Shown in pieces: positions 30,373 to 47,100 of a DNA stretch of 64,000 bases; the stretch's first letter is position 1, and each line of letters opens with the position of its first letter. The DNA is taken from positions 27,952,501-28,016,500 of the forward strand of contig NC_088787.1 of the NCBI RefSeq assembly GCF_949628265.1, read 5' to 3'. The position numbers and the translations under genes are program-made. The notes under the pieces are model-generated. The model worked only from the letters and a program-made list of their open reading frames with translations. It made no database searches and was not told the DNA's origin. Source of the DNA: Cloeon dipterum. Its lineage: Eukaryota > Arthropoda > Insecta > Ephemeroptera > Baetidae.

Positions 30373-31079
30373 TCACTTCAAAGAGTCCAGCTTGTCTTGG
30401 ATACTTTGCAAGCTTTGATGCAGGCTGAATAGTTGTTCATGGTTCATTTGAACTGTGATTGCTTCAGAATCCTTTTGATTTTTCATCGTGAACTGCAAAA
30501 TTGCGTGAGGAGACTTTTGCTCCGCTTGGCTCTTGGAAGATATGCTTGCTCCAAGGGACCAGTGTATGTCGTCCAGCTGCTGGGGCTTGGACAGTCTCAG
30601 TTTTAAACTCTCAATGATCTGCTTTCCTGAATTTTGCCACACTTCAATGATGGCTGCTGACTTTTCATTTTCCACTCCAGCAGCTTCAAGCTGTTCCTTC
30701 AGAGACTCAGAATTTGAACCGGTCAAGGCAGCCTAAAAAATATTTAATCATAAGATATTATGCCTAAAAAATAACCATTTTTTAACCTGAGTTAGAATTA
30801 AATTTATGCTGTCCAGAAGAATTTTCAGATCTTTTTCCTCGAGTCCTAGCGATGACTCCAATTTAATTAGCTCATCTTGGGAGAACACTTCGGTTTTTTC
30901 TGAAACTTGCATCCCATGGGCTAGCCGAGTGACAAGCAGTGGAAATTTGCTGCTGTCTACCGAATTTATTATTCCAATCCTGTTATCTCTGAAACTGAGC
31001 AAAAAATTAATGATTGGGCTACATTATCAATTTGAAATCAAAACCTTTATTCGACTCACCTAGAACTCACTGAAAACAT
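30373..31079 (-). CDS. COMMD10: COMM domain-containing protein 10
   Basis: Exons in transcript order: 31060-31079, 30787-30994, 30373-30732 (588 nt, 195 aa). The N-terminal half is the all-helical HN domain (IINSVDSSKFPLLVTRLAHG; FSQDELIKLE), close to COMMD10 (LINAIDTGRFPRLLTRI in human). The C-terminal half is the COMM domain, with the family's conserved Trp in DDIHWSLGASI, then SPHAILQF and the end LQSIQDKLDSLK, matching human LETIQAQLDSLT. COMMD10 is part of the Commander assembly with the CCC complex, which works in endosomal recycling. The first coding exon is only 20 nt. Length agrees with the family (202 aa in human). Confidence 0.93.
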
Positions 31080-31572
31080 TTAAGCGCAAACAAGTTGACT
31101 TATATCTAAAAATAATCTGTCCTTTGTTTTACTGCGGAGAACAATTAGCAGTACGTGTTTAATTAGTTTTCGTTGCTTTAAGTGCCTAGCTTTGAAGTGA
31201 GTGTAACGTAGAGAAACCAAAATATTGAGCGAAGCCATCTATCGGTCAGGTTTGGAACTTGAACGCTGCATCAAGTATGATGGGCGCCAAAAATAATAAA
31301 CTCGCGCTCCTCGCACTGGTTATATATATGCTTCCTTCGTCCTTTTTTTTAATTATTTATTTTAAAATAATGATTAATTTGTTCTGGAATTATATATTTA
31401 TAAATCGGAGGACCTGAAAATTATATAGTTTAATTTTTCATGAACTACACTGTTATAAGGGCCTATATAATTTAAGAAAACTTCTAAAAATTCCAATTCA
31501 TTGTTTTTTTTTATTGAATTTTTACGCGGACAATCAAACATTTATCACCGAGGAACCGTAGTAGTGCACGAT
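31080..31572. other. Region between COMMD10 start and protease 3' end
   Basis: AT-rich, about 490 bp, holding the COMMD10 promoter and the 3' flank of the protease. No TATA box or other gene identified. Confidence 0.5.
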
Positions 31573-33558
<1,986 letters not shown>

Positions 33559-33972
33559 ATCAGTTTCATTTTAGCACAGGCAGTGGAGAGGCACCTTGCT
33601 CCTTTTATGTTGATGAGATTTTGATTGTCACTCCGCAACGGGCTGCTGCTCGTCACTTCCGCAGATGCTGCTTGTGATTCTCGCGCACACTCACACACTC
33701 CATTGGAATGGGAACAAATGCTGATTTCATGCTGTATCACGCTCAAAAACAGACAAATCTGACTCGTCATTGTTTTTGGCCCTCTCAATTTTTTTATAGA
33801 AAAATTGCGTCTGCACAGTTTCAAAAAAAGTAGATGATCGAGAGTTTTTATTATACAAATTTGGCCTTTCTTATTTAAATAAAAAACTCTGTGTATATAA
33901 AAAAACCTTTTTATTGGGACGTAAAAAGTATACATTTATTTTAGTTTTAAATAAATAAATGGAGCAGGTATT
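33559..33972. other. Spacer between the protease promoter and the small secreted protein 3' end
   Basis: About 410 bp. On the minus strand AATAAA at 33935-33940 lies 33 nt after the stop of the small secreted protein. A 129-codon minus-strand open frame crosses this stretch but shows no family features. Confidence 0.5.
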
Positions 33973-34518
33973 TTAAATCAAGTTGGGCGTCTGTTGCTGC
34001 TGTTGTATAGGTTTCGAGTTGGCGAAGCTGAAGCTCTGGCCGATGGTGTTGCCAGGGTTTGTCAGCAGCCTGGACACGGCTTGCAGAGCCATTTGGGGGA
34101 TCTGAAATTAGGCAGGAAAAGTTTAAACCTCGCATTCGGCTTTGAAAACAAAATCATAGTACATCTCATTAAACGGGACAAATAGAGGTTTTCTTACTTG
34201 CAAAATGTCATAAAGGAGCTGACTGAGGGGACTATTTTGATTTGAAAAATCAGTCTGTCTACTATTCCTGGCCAAAGCCTCGTTTTTGGTGGCAGGTTCC
34301 TACGCAATATCAAATGATAACTCAAATTAATTAGTGCCAATTGTGATAATTTCGAGTGAGAATCAATCTGAAAAAAAGGGTGCGTTGACCCAACCACTCA
34401 CCAAAATAGCGTCTTGCAGGAGCTGCGAAAGCGGGCTGTCGGGCACCGCCGGCTGCTGAGGAGCGGGCGCCGCAGAAGCGACGGCCACCAGGAACACCAA
34501 AGCAAACGCGAACTTCAT
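33973..34518 (-). CDS. Small secreted protein with duplicated SPLSQLL motif, unknown
   Basis: Exons in transcript order: 34402-34518, 34198-34299, 33973-34101 (348 nt, 115 aa), all introns phase 0. A clean signal peptide (MKFAFALVFLVAVASA) is followed by a Pro/Gln-rich start APAPQQP. The motif DSPLSQLLQDAIL closes exon 1 and NSPLSQLLYDILQ closes exon 2, so the two exons look like an internal duplication. The last exon gives a mixed region (ALQAVSRLLTNPGNTIGQSF) and a Q5 run before PNLI. There are no cysteines, and no dibasic processing site beyond single Arg (NSRQ). I do not recognise the family. It could be a small cuticle- or haemolymph-type secreted protein; a peptide precursor is less likely. 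Supported by a TATA box and a 5'UTR intron. Confidence 0.8.
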
Positions 34519-34645
34519 TTTCTAGGAAACACAATTTGAGCGTTATGTGTAAGGAGACGAAGAAGAAATCGGTCGAAATTCTTTTGCAAAAAGAGATTCG
34601 GTAAGAGACGCACCTGTCAGGCGAGTATTCGAGGAGTGTTGTACG
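34519..34645 (-). other. 5' leader of the small secreted protein with an intron
   Basis: On the minus strand GACAG|GTGCGT (exon end near 34614) forms a donor. TTTCCTAG just before AAAATG forms the acceptor, leaving only three untranslated bases before the start codon in the coding exon. The leader exon would run from about 34645, some 25-30 nt after the TATA box. Confidence 0.55.
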
Positions 34646-34668
34646 AAGCCGCGGAGTGTGGACCGCTT

Positions 34669-34676
34669 CTTTTATA
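34669..34676 (-). promoter_or_regulatory. TATA box of the small secreted protein
   Basis: TATAAAAG on the minus strand, about 150 bp before the start codon and about 25-30 bp before a plausible start site in a GC-rich stretch. It is the clearest core promoter in the window and fits an inducible or tissue-specific gene. Confidence 0.65.
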
Positions 34677-37002
34677 GTCTCGGCAGTCAAGGGCACCTTT
34701 ATCCCCTGACTTGCTTATTCTCCGCATTCGCGAAGCATTTTTTTGCCGAAAATGAGTCAAAATCATTCACACACCGCCGTTGGTTTGTGCGTCAGCCAGA
34801 GCGCGCGCAGTGCAAAAAGTTAGAGACATATACAACATATTTACTTCTGCGGTTTGCGCACATGCAACTCTCTGGCAGTAGTATTCAAAGATTTTTTTGG
34901 GAACTGGCAGCCAAGCGTAAAATTTAGCGTTCTTCACATATTCTTGTGCAATTTAAATTAGGAAAATTCAGAAACACTCGCGCAAAAAACTTACCACGGT
35001 TTTTTAATAGATGCATAATTGTAAATAAATTACCAATTTGCAACAAAAATTGCAATTTCAAAATATTTATGTCGTTTTTATTGGTAAGAAGTGCATAATT
35101 GTGTGCTCACCTTGAAAACAACGTTAAACGCTGATTGGGTTTGAGCGAAACTGAAGCTAAAAAATTGCACGCTCTACATATATGACCTTCGGCGCGAGAA
35201 AATATTGTTTGCTTTTAGGAAGCTGTCAATATAATGATGCATTAGCGTTTACTCCTTCTCCATTAGGTCCCCATAGCGAAAATATTGATAAAGTGTGAAG
35301 ATCACAGGTTTTTCGGATTAATATATTACACAATTTAATTGGATAACCGGTTTGGGCATATCCTGGTTCATGAACAAGCTGACCGACGCACGCATATTTT
35401 GTTAGAATTAAAGTGGCGCTGCCGGCTCTCTCGCTCTCTTCTCTCTTTCTTTCTTCCATCAGCAAGTAGCTGGGATTTCCCCTCGACAAGATTTACACAA
35501 AAAACGAATGTTTTTGTATCACGGAAGAGAATTCAACGAGACCAATTGGACCATTTTTAATCATTTTCTCCCGTCATGCGTAGCAGAAATATTTATTGTA
35601 GAATTTGCAAAGGCCGATAAAAGCACTGTTTTGTCTAAACAGCGAAGATAGGTAGATAAAGCAAATTTGATGATTTAGTGTGCGTGCACATTAAAAAAAA
35701 AATTTCTTGGTGTGTTACGTAAAATTTGGCGCGATGTTGGCATTGGCAAATGAATTAATCACTTTATAAAACTTCCTTTAAAATGGTTACAATTATGATA
35801 AAAATTACGAATTCGCAAAAAGCAGCAAAAAATTTAAATCAATTGATCTTAAGAAAAAAACTAGACATTTTTCAACTATAACATAACGGTGAAAAAGATT
35901 TTAAAATTAGAAAAATACTCAAGTTGGAAGTGGAAATTTTCTAATAGCTTTTACGGTTTGGCTGAGAAATTTTAAAATTGTGCAAGAACATTTTGATATA
36001 ACTTTATAGTCTATAGTATTTCAATTAATATTTTCAAACTACTGTTTACGACTTCTTGATTGATAAAAGTTTTACACATAAAACAAAGCCATCACTTATT
36101 ATAATAGGAATAAATCAATGATTTCATTGATTTCAATTATTTTGGTTATTTGGTAAAATTAATTACTCTCGTTCCACCAGCCACAAGCAATGGTTGTAGT
36201 TTTCATAACAACTATTTGCCAGTAATAATACTTTTTATTCTGACGATATAGCGTACAGGAAGAATAAACAGTTATTCCATATTATAACCCGTTTCATATA
36301 GCTGTGTTTTGCCTTTTACGAACGAGGACCCACCGTAAGACCTGAATGAAACCAAACTTAGTATGTGTGCTCATCTGGATATTTACTTCGCGAGCTATGC
36401 AACCAGTGCTACTTTGCTTTTCGTCGTGCTGCCTAACTACACTTACGCAGGCGCTATGGGATTAGGAAGATTCAAAAGATTTAACCGATTTAACATTATT
36501 CAGGATTTTTGCTCTACAGTATTTAACTGAAATGATTTGAGTTTTGGTTGGTTTCCTACCTCTGCTGCATATTATCCATTTTTCAAATTAGAAACACCCA
36601 AAGAAAAATAGAAAAAAATTACACTGCATGATATGGATAAAAATGCGAGAAAAGTATCTGATCAGCGCTATCTGGCGAACAACATGTTAAGCTGGTGTCG
36701 TTGCTCGTTGCTCGGCGACGACGGTACACGGCTTTCTGTTTTCATAAGGACCAGCTGTTGTTGACAGCCACTTGGATATCACAAAATTTTTGCGATAAGG
36801 GCCGTGGGAAGTGCGAGCCTGTGAATGATTCCATTGAGGAGGCACCGACATCGCAGGCTGCCGTAGTGACTCTTTGATGACCCGTTTTAGCCAGCGCTCT
36901 GACCTCGTTATCAGTGGTAGCGCACGTAGGATAGATAAAGGAGAATGTAACGCACGGGCTTTGGAATAACAACTTATTTTTGAACTAATGCTCATTTGAG
37001 AG
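34677..37002. other. Divergent intergenic region before XYLB
   Basis: About 2.3 kb, AT-rich, between the small secreted protein (-) and XYLB (+). It contains a CT-rich simple tract (about 35427-35458). No exon recognised. A 121-codon minus-strand open frame at its right end overlaps XYLB exon 1 and is judged spurious. Confidence 0.5.
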
Positions 37003-40594
<3,592 letters not shown>

Positions 40595-40986
40595 ACAACT
40601 CGCTTGTGATAACCACAAAAAGAAACACATTCCAAAGTAACCTGCAAGTCGCACAAATAGAATTATTGCATTCCTATTAAAATGCATTTTTGTCAATGTA
40701 CTCATTATTAAATTATTAGAAAATCGTTATTTGTTGATTAGTCCTAATGTTATTGATTTTATTTAAGATGCACAATCGAGCTTAATAAAGACGCTTTTAA
40801 ACCATGACGACACAAAGTAATCTCTGCGTTTTTGTGGAAATGGAAAAATACCGTTCAGCAATATGTTTACTAACCGATTTCGCGCTTGGCTGAGATAAGA
40901 CAAAAACTCTTGGAAGATGATGAAATTTGCGCACAAGCGCACTTTTGATAACACTTAATTCATACACAAAGGCTCAACTATTAGTC
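40595..40986. other. Spacer between XYLB and the PPxY membrane protein
   Basis: About 390 bp on the same strand as both genes, AT-rich, with no feature recognised beyond the presumed 3'UTR of XYLB and promoter of the next gene. Confidence 0.5.
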
Positions 40987-42110
40987 ATGATCGCTCGACA
41001 GGGAATTTTGCTTTTGCATGGAGTCTCTCTCCTTTTCTGCACGTCAAGGTCAGATGCGAGGTTTGTCGAAGGAGAAATTTTGACTAGCAATGATCTCGGG
41101 GAGTATGGAGGTACGAAATTTACTTTAAATCGAGCCACCCTGCAAACGAAGACGCTTTCAGAGGCGACGGTGGACTTACAAAAATCTGCCAATCAGATTA
41201 TCAACGAGATCCAGTCCATATTCAGCAAACAAGAAGATTGCTTAAGTATACTATCAGGAGCGTAATTTGTCTTGCTCCAAACTGACGTTTTGTGAATAGT
41301 TTATGGAGCCCAATGTACACTTGACAGCAGTGCGAATGGGTACAAGCCGTGCTGCGAGTCTCTTGCCTGCCTTCGCACCGAAAATGAGCAGCAGTATTTT
41401 TGTCTATGCGAAAGAGGGCTCGCGCTCAATCACGAAGGAGTTTGCTTGTAAAAAAACTCATTTCCCTCTCAGTGATTTTTCAATAATTATTTTTTCAGTT
41501 GGCCCGTCTATCCAAATTTTATGACAGTTGTGGTTTGGCTTATTGTTGGATTGGCGCTGACCGTGTCCTGCTCTTACTTACTAGTTGCGTGCTTTAGGAA
41601 GAAACAAAACAGGTTCAATCTCATATTTTCTAACAACATGACAACAGAAAAGAATTAAACCAAGATATGATCGAAGATATTCAAAATAAATAGAGCCCTC
41701 GTGAGCAATAGTTAAAGTGTAAAGACTTTGGTTTTCACATTTTCAACATTATTAAAAAAGCAGATGATAAGTGTTCTGGAGATTTTGCCTCGTTCTTGAA
41801 CTTCCATATAAAAAATGAAATGAAATTTGGCTCTTCAGTTAAGACCATAAATAATAAAATTTATGACACATAGAGATGCATTTTATAACATTTATAGAGT
41901 TCTGAAATAATTTTTATTCAAAGGACGTTTATGGGCGATTTGAGCTACTCGACATTTGAGTCGCACGTGCCTGATGGCAGCATGCACATGACCAGCGTGC
42001 TGTCTCCAGTGGCCACTTCCCAGACGATAGACCTGCCAGTTATGTACCAAATGGAAGATATGCCACCCTCCTATGAAGACGCCTACGTGATCAAGCAACA
42101 CAAGAGTTAA
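40987..42110 (+). CDS. Single-pass type I membrane protein with Cys-rich module and PPxY tail, unknown
   Basis: Exons 40987-41245, 41300-41447, 41499-41612, 41924-42110 (708 nt, 235 aa), phases consistent. A signal peptide (residues 1-25; GILLLHGVSLLFC) is followed by an ectodomain with a helical part, then a compact module of eight cysteines. Its spacing is C-x5-C-x11-CC-x4-C-x9-C-x-C-x10-C, ending CLCERGLALNHEGVC, which resembles EB/EGF-like modules. One strong transmembrane segment follows (MTVVVWLIVGLALTVSCSYL), then FRKKQNR as stop-transfer and a tail rich in Met and Ser. The tail ends in DMPPSYEDAYVIKQHKS. PPSY is a canonical WW-domain ligand, suggesting binding by a Nedd4-type ubiquitin ligase. 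No named family recognised. The splice of exon 4 uses a weak acceptor (TTCAAAG). Confidence 0.8.
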
Positions 42111-42124
42111 AACGGGAAGGATCA

Positions 42125-42130
42125 AATAAA
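42125..42130 (+). other. Polyadenylation signal of the PPxY membrane protein
   Basis: AATAAA begins 15 nt after the stop codon, which implies a very short 3'UTR and supports the chosen last exon. Confidence 0.6.
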
Positions 42131-43287
42131 AAGGCTGCTGTGTGTATGTTAAAACATTTAAAATATATTTGTGAACCGATATTCGTTACAGCATTTCCAC
42201 AACATAAACGTGTGAAACTCGATGTGCTGCGAACCGCACAAGTTTTAAACATTTTTTTCTTAGCATTTAAAGTTGCCATTTTGCTAGCGGCTAAGAAATC
42301 AGTTTCTTTCTTTCAAACAAACATTCGACAACACCAATTTACAACAACATAATCAACGCACTTCTTGCTCAGTATTCACACTCGTATTTTTTACATGTTA
42401 AATTAATCAACATAATTTTTGGATTAGTTTATCACGTTGTGTCTTCATTTTTTAAGTTAAATTAATATCGCGTTTTCGTGTGTTTCGGTTAAATTAATCA
42501 CTCCTCCATCTGTCCGCTCACAAATAACATGAAGACATAGGAATAGAGAAATTTGGCTTCGTACACATGCACTCACAATTAGACACATTGCACCTTTTCA
42601 ATATTAGCATGCTCCTGAGTGAAGATGAAGATGGAATGCCGAGTTTTAGAAAAAATTCTACCGGTATTTTGATTGGACAGCTAGAAATCAGAGAACTACA
42701 TTCCTCTACTTATTGTTCAAATGCATTTGTTAGAAATTCGACCTGATTAACAAGGATTTAGTTGTTGTCTAATCAATGTATTTTTATGAGTACCACAATT
42801 AGGATCTTACGTCTATTTATTTTTGTTCATACCCCAACAAAGATTAATTAACGAAACGATTTTGGCATTCTCATTTCTAAAATGAAAATCTCCACCAAAC
42901 ACACAGAGAGAAGACGCAGTCCCGGACGAATTTAACTATACCCGTGACAGTGTTTTCCCTCAGAACAATATTAATTTTTAGGGGACGTTTTCATTAAGTT
43001 ATTTTGACTTCTGGTCCCAGCTGATTCGTCGAGAGCGGAAATAAAATGCTCCACACTGACAAAAATGATAGTCCCTATTCGTACATATATGCACAATATC
43101 GATCGTTTTCGAAAAATCATAATACATTTTTATATATATATAAACTCGACGCGGAGACAAACTTGAGCTGATTTCGCAACCCTAAAGCATACTTAAAATA
43201 AACTCCTCTGGAATAAAAGTCGGTTGACTATTTCATAAGCACATTATCCAGATATAGCTCTTTAAAAGTTTAAATTATTTGAAATTC

Positions 43288-43350
43288 GGAAACCAGGCCA
43301 AAATACGATTTATTAATTATGCCAGAATGGGTTAAAAAGGGCTGGTTTCC
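43288..43350. repeat. Short inverted repeat (hairpin, MITE-like remnant)
   Basis: GGAAACCAG (43288-43296) pairs perfectly with CTGGTTTCC (43342-43350), extending to GGAAACCAGGCC / GGGCTGGTTTCC with one mismatch. The loop is about 40 nt and AT-rich. It is too short to classify; it could be a MITE end or chance. Confidence 0.4.
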
Positions 43351-44173
43351 AAATCAATTTTGAGTGGACTGTTTTTAAACTTTCACAGATTTGGGAAAAT
43401 TGAGCTATTGTAAAAATTCCTAATTTCAAGGAACCCCTATTTTCAGGTAGGCGATTTCAATTAATTTGAATACAAGTTAAGTTTTGCTGAAGATCCCTCC
43501 ATGGAAATCATCAATCTGAAGAGTTTTTTTGGTTGGACAAGGCTACTTAGTCCCTAAAAAATAGGCTATGGGGCTTGCAATGAGAAAAAAATAGAATTAT
43601 GCGAAGTTTTTTTTCTCTCTACGGTTAGTTTCAACAAAGATAGAGCCAATAAAAAATATGGTAAAAAATAATTTTTGTTAAGGATATACGAAATGACCCA
43701 ATGAATAATTCGTCTCTTCAATTCATTTATTATTACCAAATTAATATAATGAATTTTTATACTTCTTAACCCATTTTTTCACCAGGCTCCATATATGAAG
43801 CTCGAATTGACAGATCAAAAGATTCCAAACATTGAACCAGATTTGAGTTAAAACAGACTATATGACTGTCATGGCCAGTAAACAAGCAGGGGTTCCTTAT
43901 AAGACGACTTAAAATGTGACTGGTAGCGCCCATAGCTCAACAAAACTACGACCAGCAAACAAAAAAATTAATTTCCCATCATTACACAAAATAATTTCTT
44001 GAAGTTCAATTTTTAAACGAATTAAAATATAATCGCTATCAGTACGTTTGCCGCACGCGCTCGAGAGTGTCGTCGAGAGAAGACGCGTTCCATAGAAGAT
44101 TCGTAAGCAGTAAAAAAGATCACACCGCGCGCAAATGGCTGCTCGGAAATAAGTCCTGACGAGTTGGCACTTG

Positions 44174-47100
44174 CTAAGTGACCACGGGGCCCGAGTTGAT
44201 GAGCACCGCGCGGTCCGAGGGCACCACCGTGGTCACGTCGAGGTCGTCGGCGGCGCCACGGTGCGCCGCCTGCTTCTTGGCCTCAGCACGACCTTTGTCG
44301 GCACCGCCACCTCCGCGGCCGCCTCTGATCAGCAGCGCGGTGCGGCCGCGGGCGACGGCGGCAGCCGCCGCACGGCCGTCCTCGCGCTTCTTCAGTTTGA
44401 CAGTCAATTTGAACGGTGGTTTGTACAGAAGCTGTAGCTTGGCCGACTTGGCTTGAAGGTTGCCCAGGCTGTGCGACTTGTTGCGCGCCTTGCTCACTCT
44501 TGGCGCCGGTGCCGCACGCGTCGCTGGCGCCGCCGCTGGGGGAGGAGCCGGACAGGCGAGCGCGGCCGGCGTCGACTTGCTCTTCGGCATGTGCTTATTG
44601 ACCTTTTGCGGCGCCGACGGCGCCGGGTTGCTCGAGATGAGCCAGTTGCGCACCTTGCCCAGCGGGTCGTCGGCCGCAGCTGTGCCGGTCACTGGGTCGG
44701 CCGCCACCACCACCTTTGGGGCCACCTTCTCGCCTCCCGCGTCCTCCTTGCGGCGGCGGCGCCGCTGCTTTTGCTGCTTCTCTGGCGAGCCGTTCGGACT
44801 GCCGGTTTTCTTGTTCACTTTAGCTCGCACCCGCTTACCCAGGGGCAGCTTGCTTCTAACCCCTGGATGAACGGTGAGCCCGCCGCCCGGTGGCAGTCGC
44901 ACCTGCTCGGTGGCGTTGCCTGTGTGCAGGATGGTTACGGCACGCAGCTTCGAGTCGTCACGCCGCCCGAACGCCTTCGCCACCATCACCTGCGTGGAAC
45001 AGAAATTGACGTCAGTTCATGTTTGTATTAAAAATAACAATTAGCCAAAATAATTTACTGCAGGAAGTAAGAAGGCAGAGTTATCGGTTTGCATAGTAAA
45101 AACACAAAAGCATTTGAATTGAAAGTAATTAAACATTCAACAGCACGATTTTCAAGACACTAACTTCCAAAGATGCTTTGTGAACAAGTCAACCATTTCA
45201 AAGATACAGCTGCTACGGGAATAAGAAATTCAATCAACTCTTTCTAGCATCGACATTCAACTCTAGCATTATTTGAATAACTTTGAAATTAACAAACTCC
45301 GTGCTGAGCAGTCAGGGCACTTCCTTGATCAAGTCAAGAGACTCCTTGCTGCTATTTCTCTTTCGCCGGATAATCAATTCACAAATGGAGCAAACAAAGC
45401 CCTGCACTCCACGAGAAAATCCAATCAAGAAATCATGCAAATTATGAAATCAAAATGCAGTATGTTCTGAGAGCAAAATTTTCTTACCATTAATGAAATG
45501 ACCACGACGACAGTGAGGACGATGAAGTACCAGTTCTGGCCTATCCACTTCTTTGCTGTGGCTAGATTTTCGTCTGAGAGCAGCAACTTTCTCAAGGTAG
45601 CCAGCGGCCCGGATGGATCAACCTTAATAGAAACATTAAAGTTAAATTGATTCATAACAATTATAAAATTGACAATGTTTACCTCTCTGCACTTTTGGAA
45701 GACATCACAATACCCAATATAATTGTTGCATGGTGTTCCAGGCTTTGAGTACAAATCAGGAATATCAAATGGAGGTAGATTCCAATCAAAGGAAGAGCTG
45801 GAATCATTAGACAGGATGGTTTAGTATGGATGAAAATTTAGATATTATCTTAGTAACAATAAATTCACACGATAAAACATGATCATCAAAATAAAACAAA
45901 TCTAATTAAATTTTCATCAATTGTTAGATTACGGAGCATACCTAAATTTTAATTTTTTATTTATTCACCTTTTTAGATATAGGCGACCCCCTGATAGTAG
46001 AAAACACGCGAAAACTCTGTATCCCAATGACATGGGCCTCATTGAAGGAAGCCCAGTCCAGAAAAGGACCAGCTAGTGTTACTGCCCCCGCACATCGGTC
46101 GGATTCTAACATTTTAAGAGCGCACAATGCATGCTCAACAGTGCGAGCCAAGGGCTAGGTATTTTACGGACCAGATCATGTTACTTAATTCATGAAAAAT
46201 AAATAAAAAAAATTGGCAATGCCTAATGGTTCTATGATATTTAGGAAAGTTGAAACTCACAGGCAGGGCTGGTCGTCGCCAGGCGACTTGCAGCACAGTT
46301 CACACGCTTTGGTGGGAGGGTCCCTGGGGCCAGGGATGCACTGGCATGATTCAAGTCCGTACGCCAGGCAGATGGAGCCGGTGCACTCGCCCATAAAGCA
46401 AACAAACTCCTCGTTGCAGACAGTCTTGTTTGGTTTGTTAGTGGAGGGCGGACATGCTGGTCCGCGGCCGTCGCAGTAGCTTGCGTCTCGGCAGCCGTTG
46501 TCGTCTCTGCACTTGTCGCCAAATTTGAGATTGCACTCGCTAGTGCAACACGGGCCCTGCGAATCACGAATTTAAAAGTTAGACGAAGGCAAAAGCACAC
46601 TTCAGTTAAACAATAGCCTAATTTTCTGGCGTTCAAGCTCACGGGAGAAAAATATAGAAGTGTTCGTGTCTTAATTTTGATTGGGAAGAATTATGAACGC
46701 TTTATTTTATTTTTCTCATAAATCAAGCTGCAGGCCTATAGATGATCTAAATTAATGATGATAAGATGAAATTGGCAAATGGACTGTTTATATTTTTGAC
46801 TGATTAAGCACAGTACACGATAGGAAAGTTTTCAACGATATACATAATTTGATTATTTCAAACCTCATTTTTCTTTCCCTGGGCGAAATTATTTGTTGAA
46901 AACAAACATAACATAAGAGTTAAAAGTTTAAAACGTGTCAAGACTACAATATTGTTCTTCAGGAATGTATATTCAAGGAAACAAAATTGTAAAAAAGTCC
47001 ACTAGTTAGGTTAACGTTACATTCAAATTCAAGCACAACGATTTAAGTCTTTTGCGTCTTAAATAAATCATTCCAAGTAACAAACGGTTAGGAGGCACCA

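Larger units (their letters stand above)
42111..44173. other. Convergent intergenic region before Kuzbanian
   Basis: About 2 kb, AT-rich, between the PPxY gene (+) and Kuzbanian (-). A hairpin-forming inverted repeat lies at 43288-43350 (listed separately). AAGGAACCCCT (about 43427) and AGGGGTTCCTT (about 43888) are also inverted with respect to each other. No ORF of interest. Confidence 0.5.

Noticed and set aside
44453-45031. 192-codon and other plus-strand frames
   Set aside because: Artefacts of the GC-rich Kuzbanian tail exon; stops are rare on both strands there.
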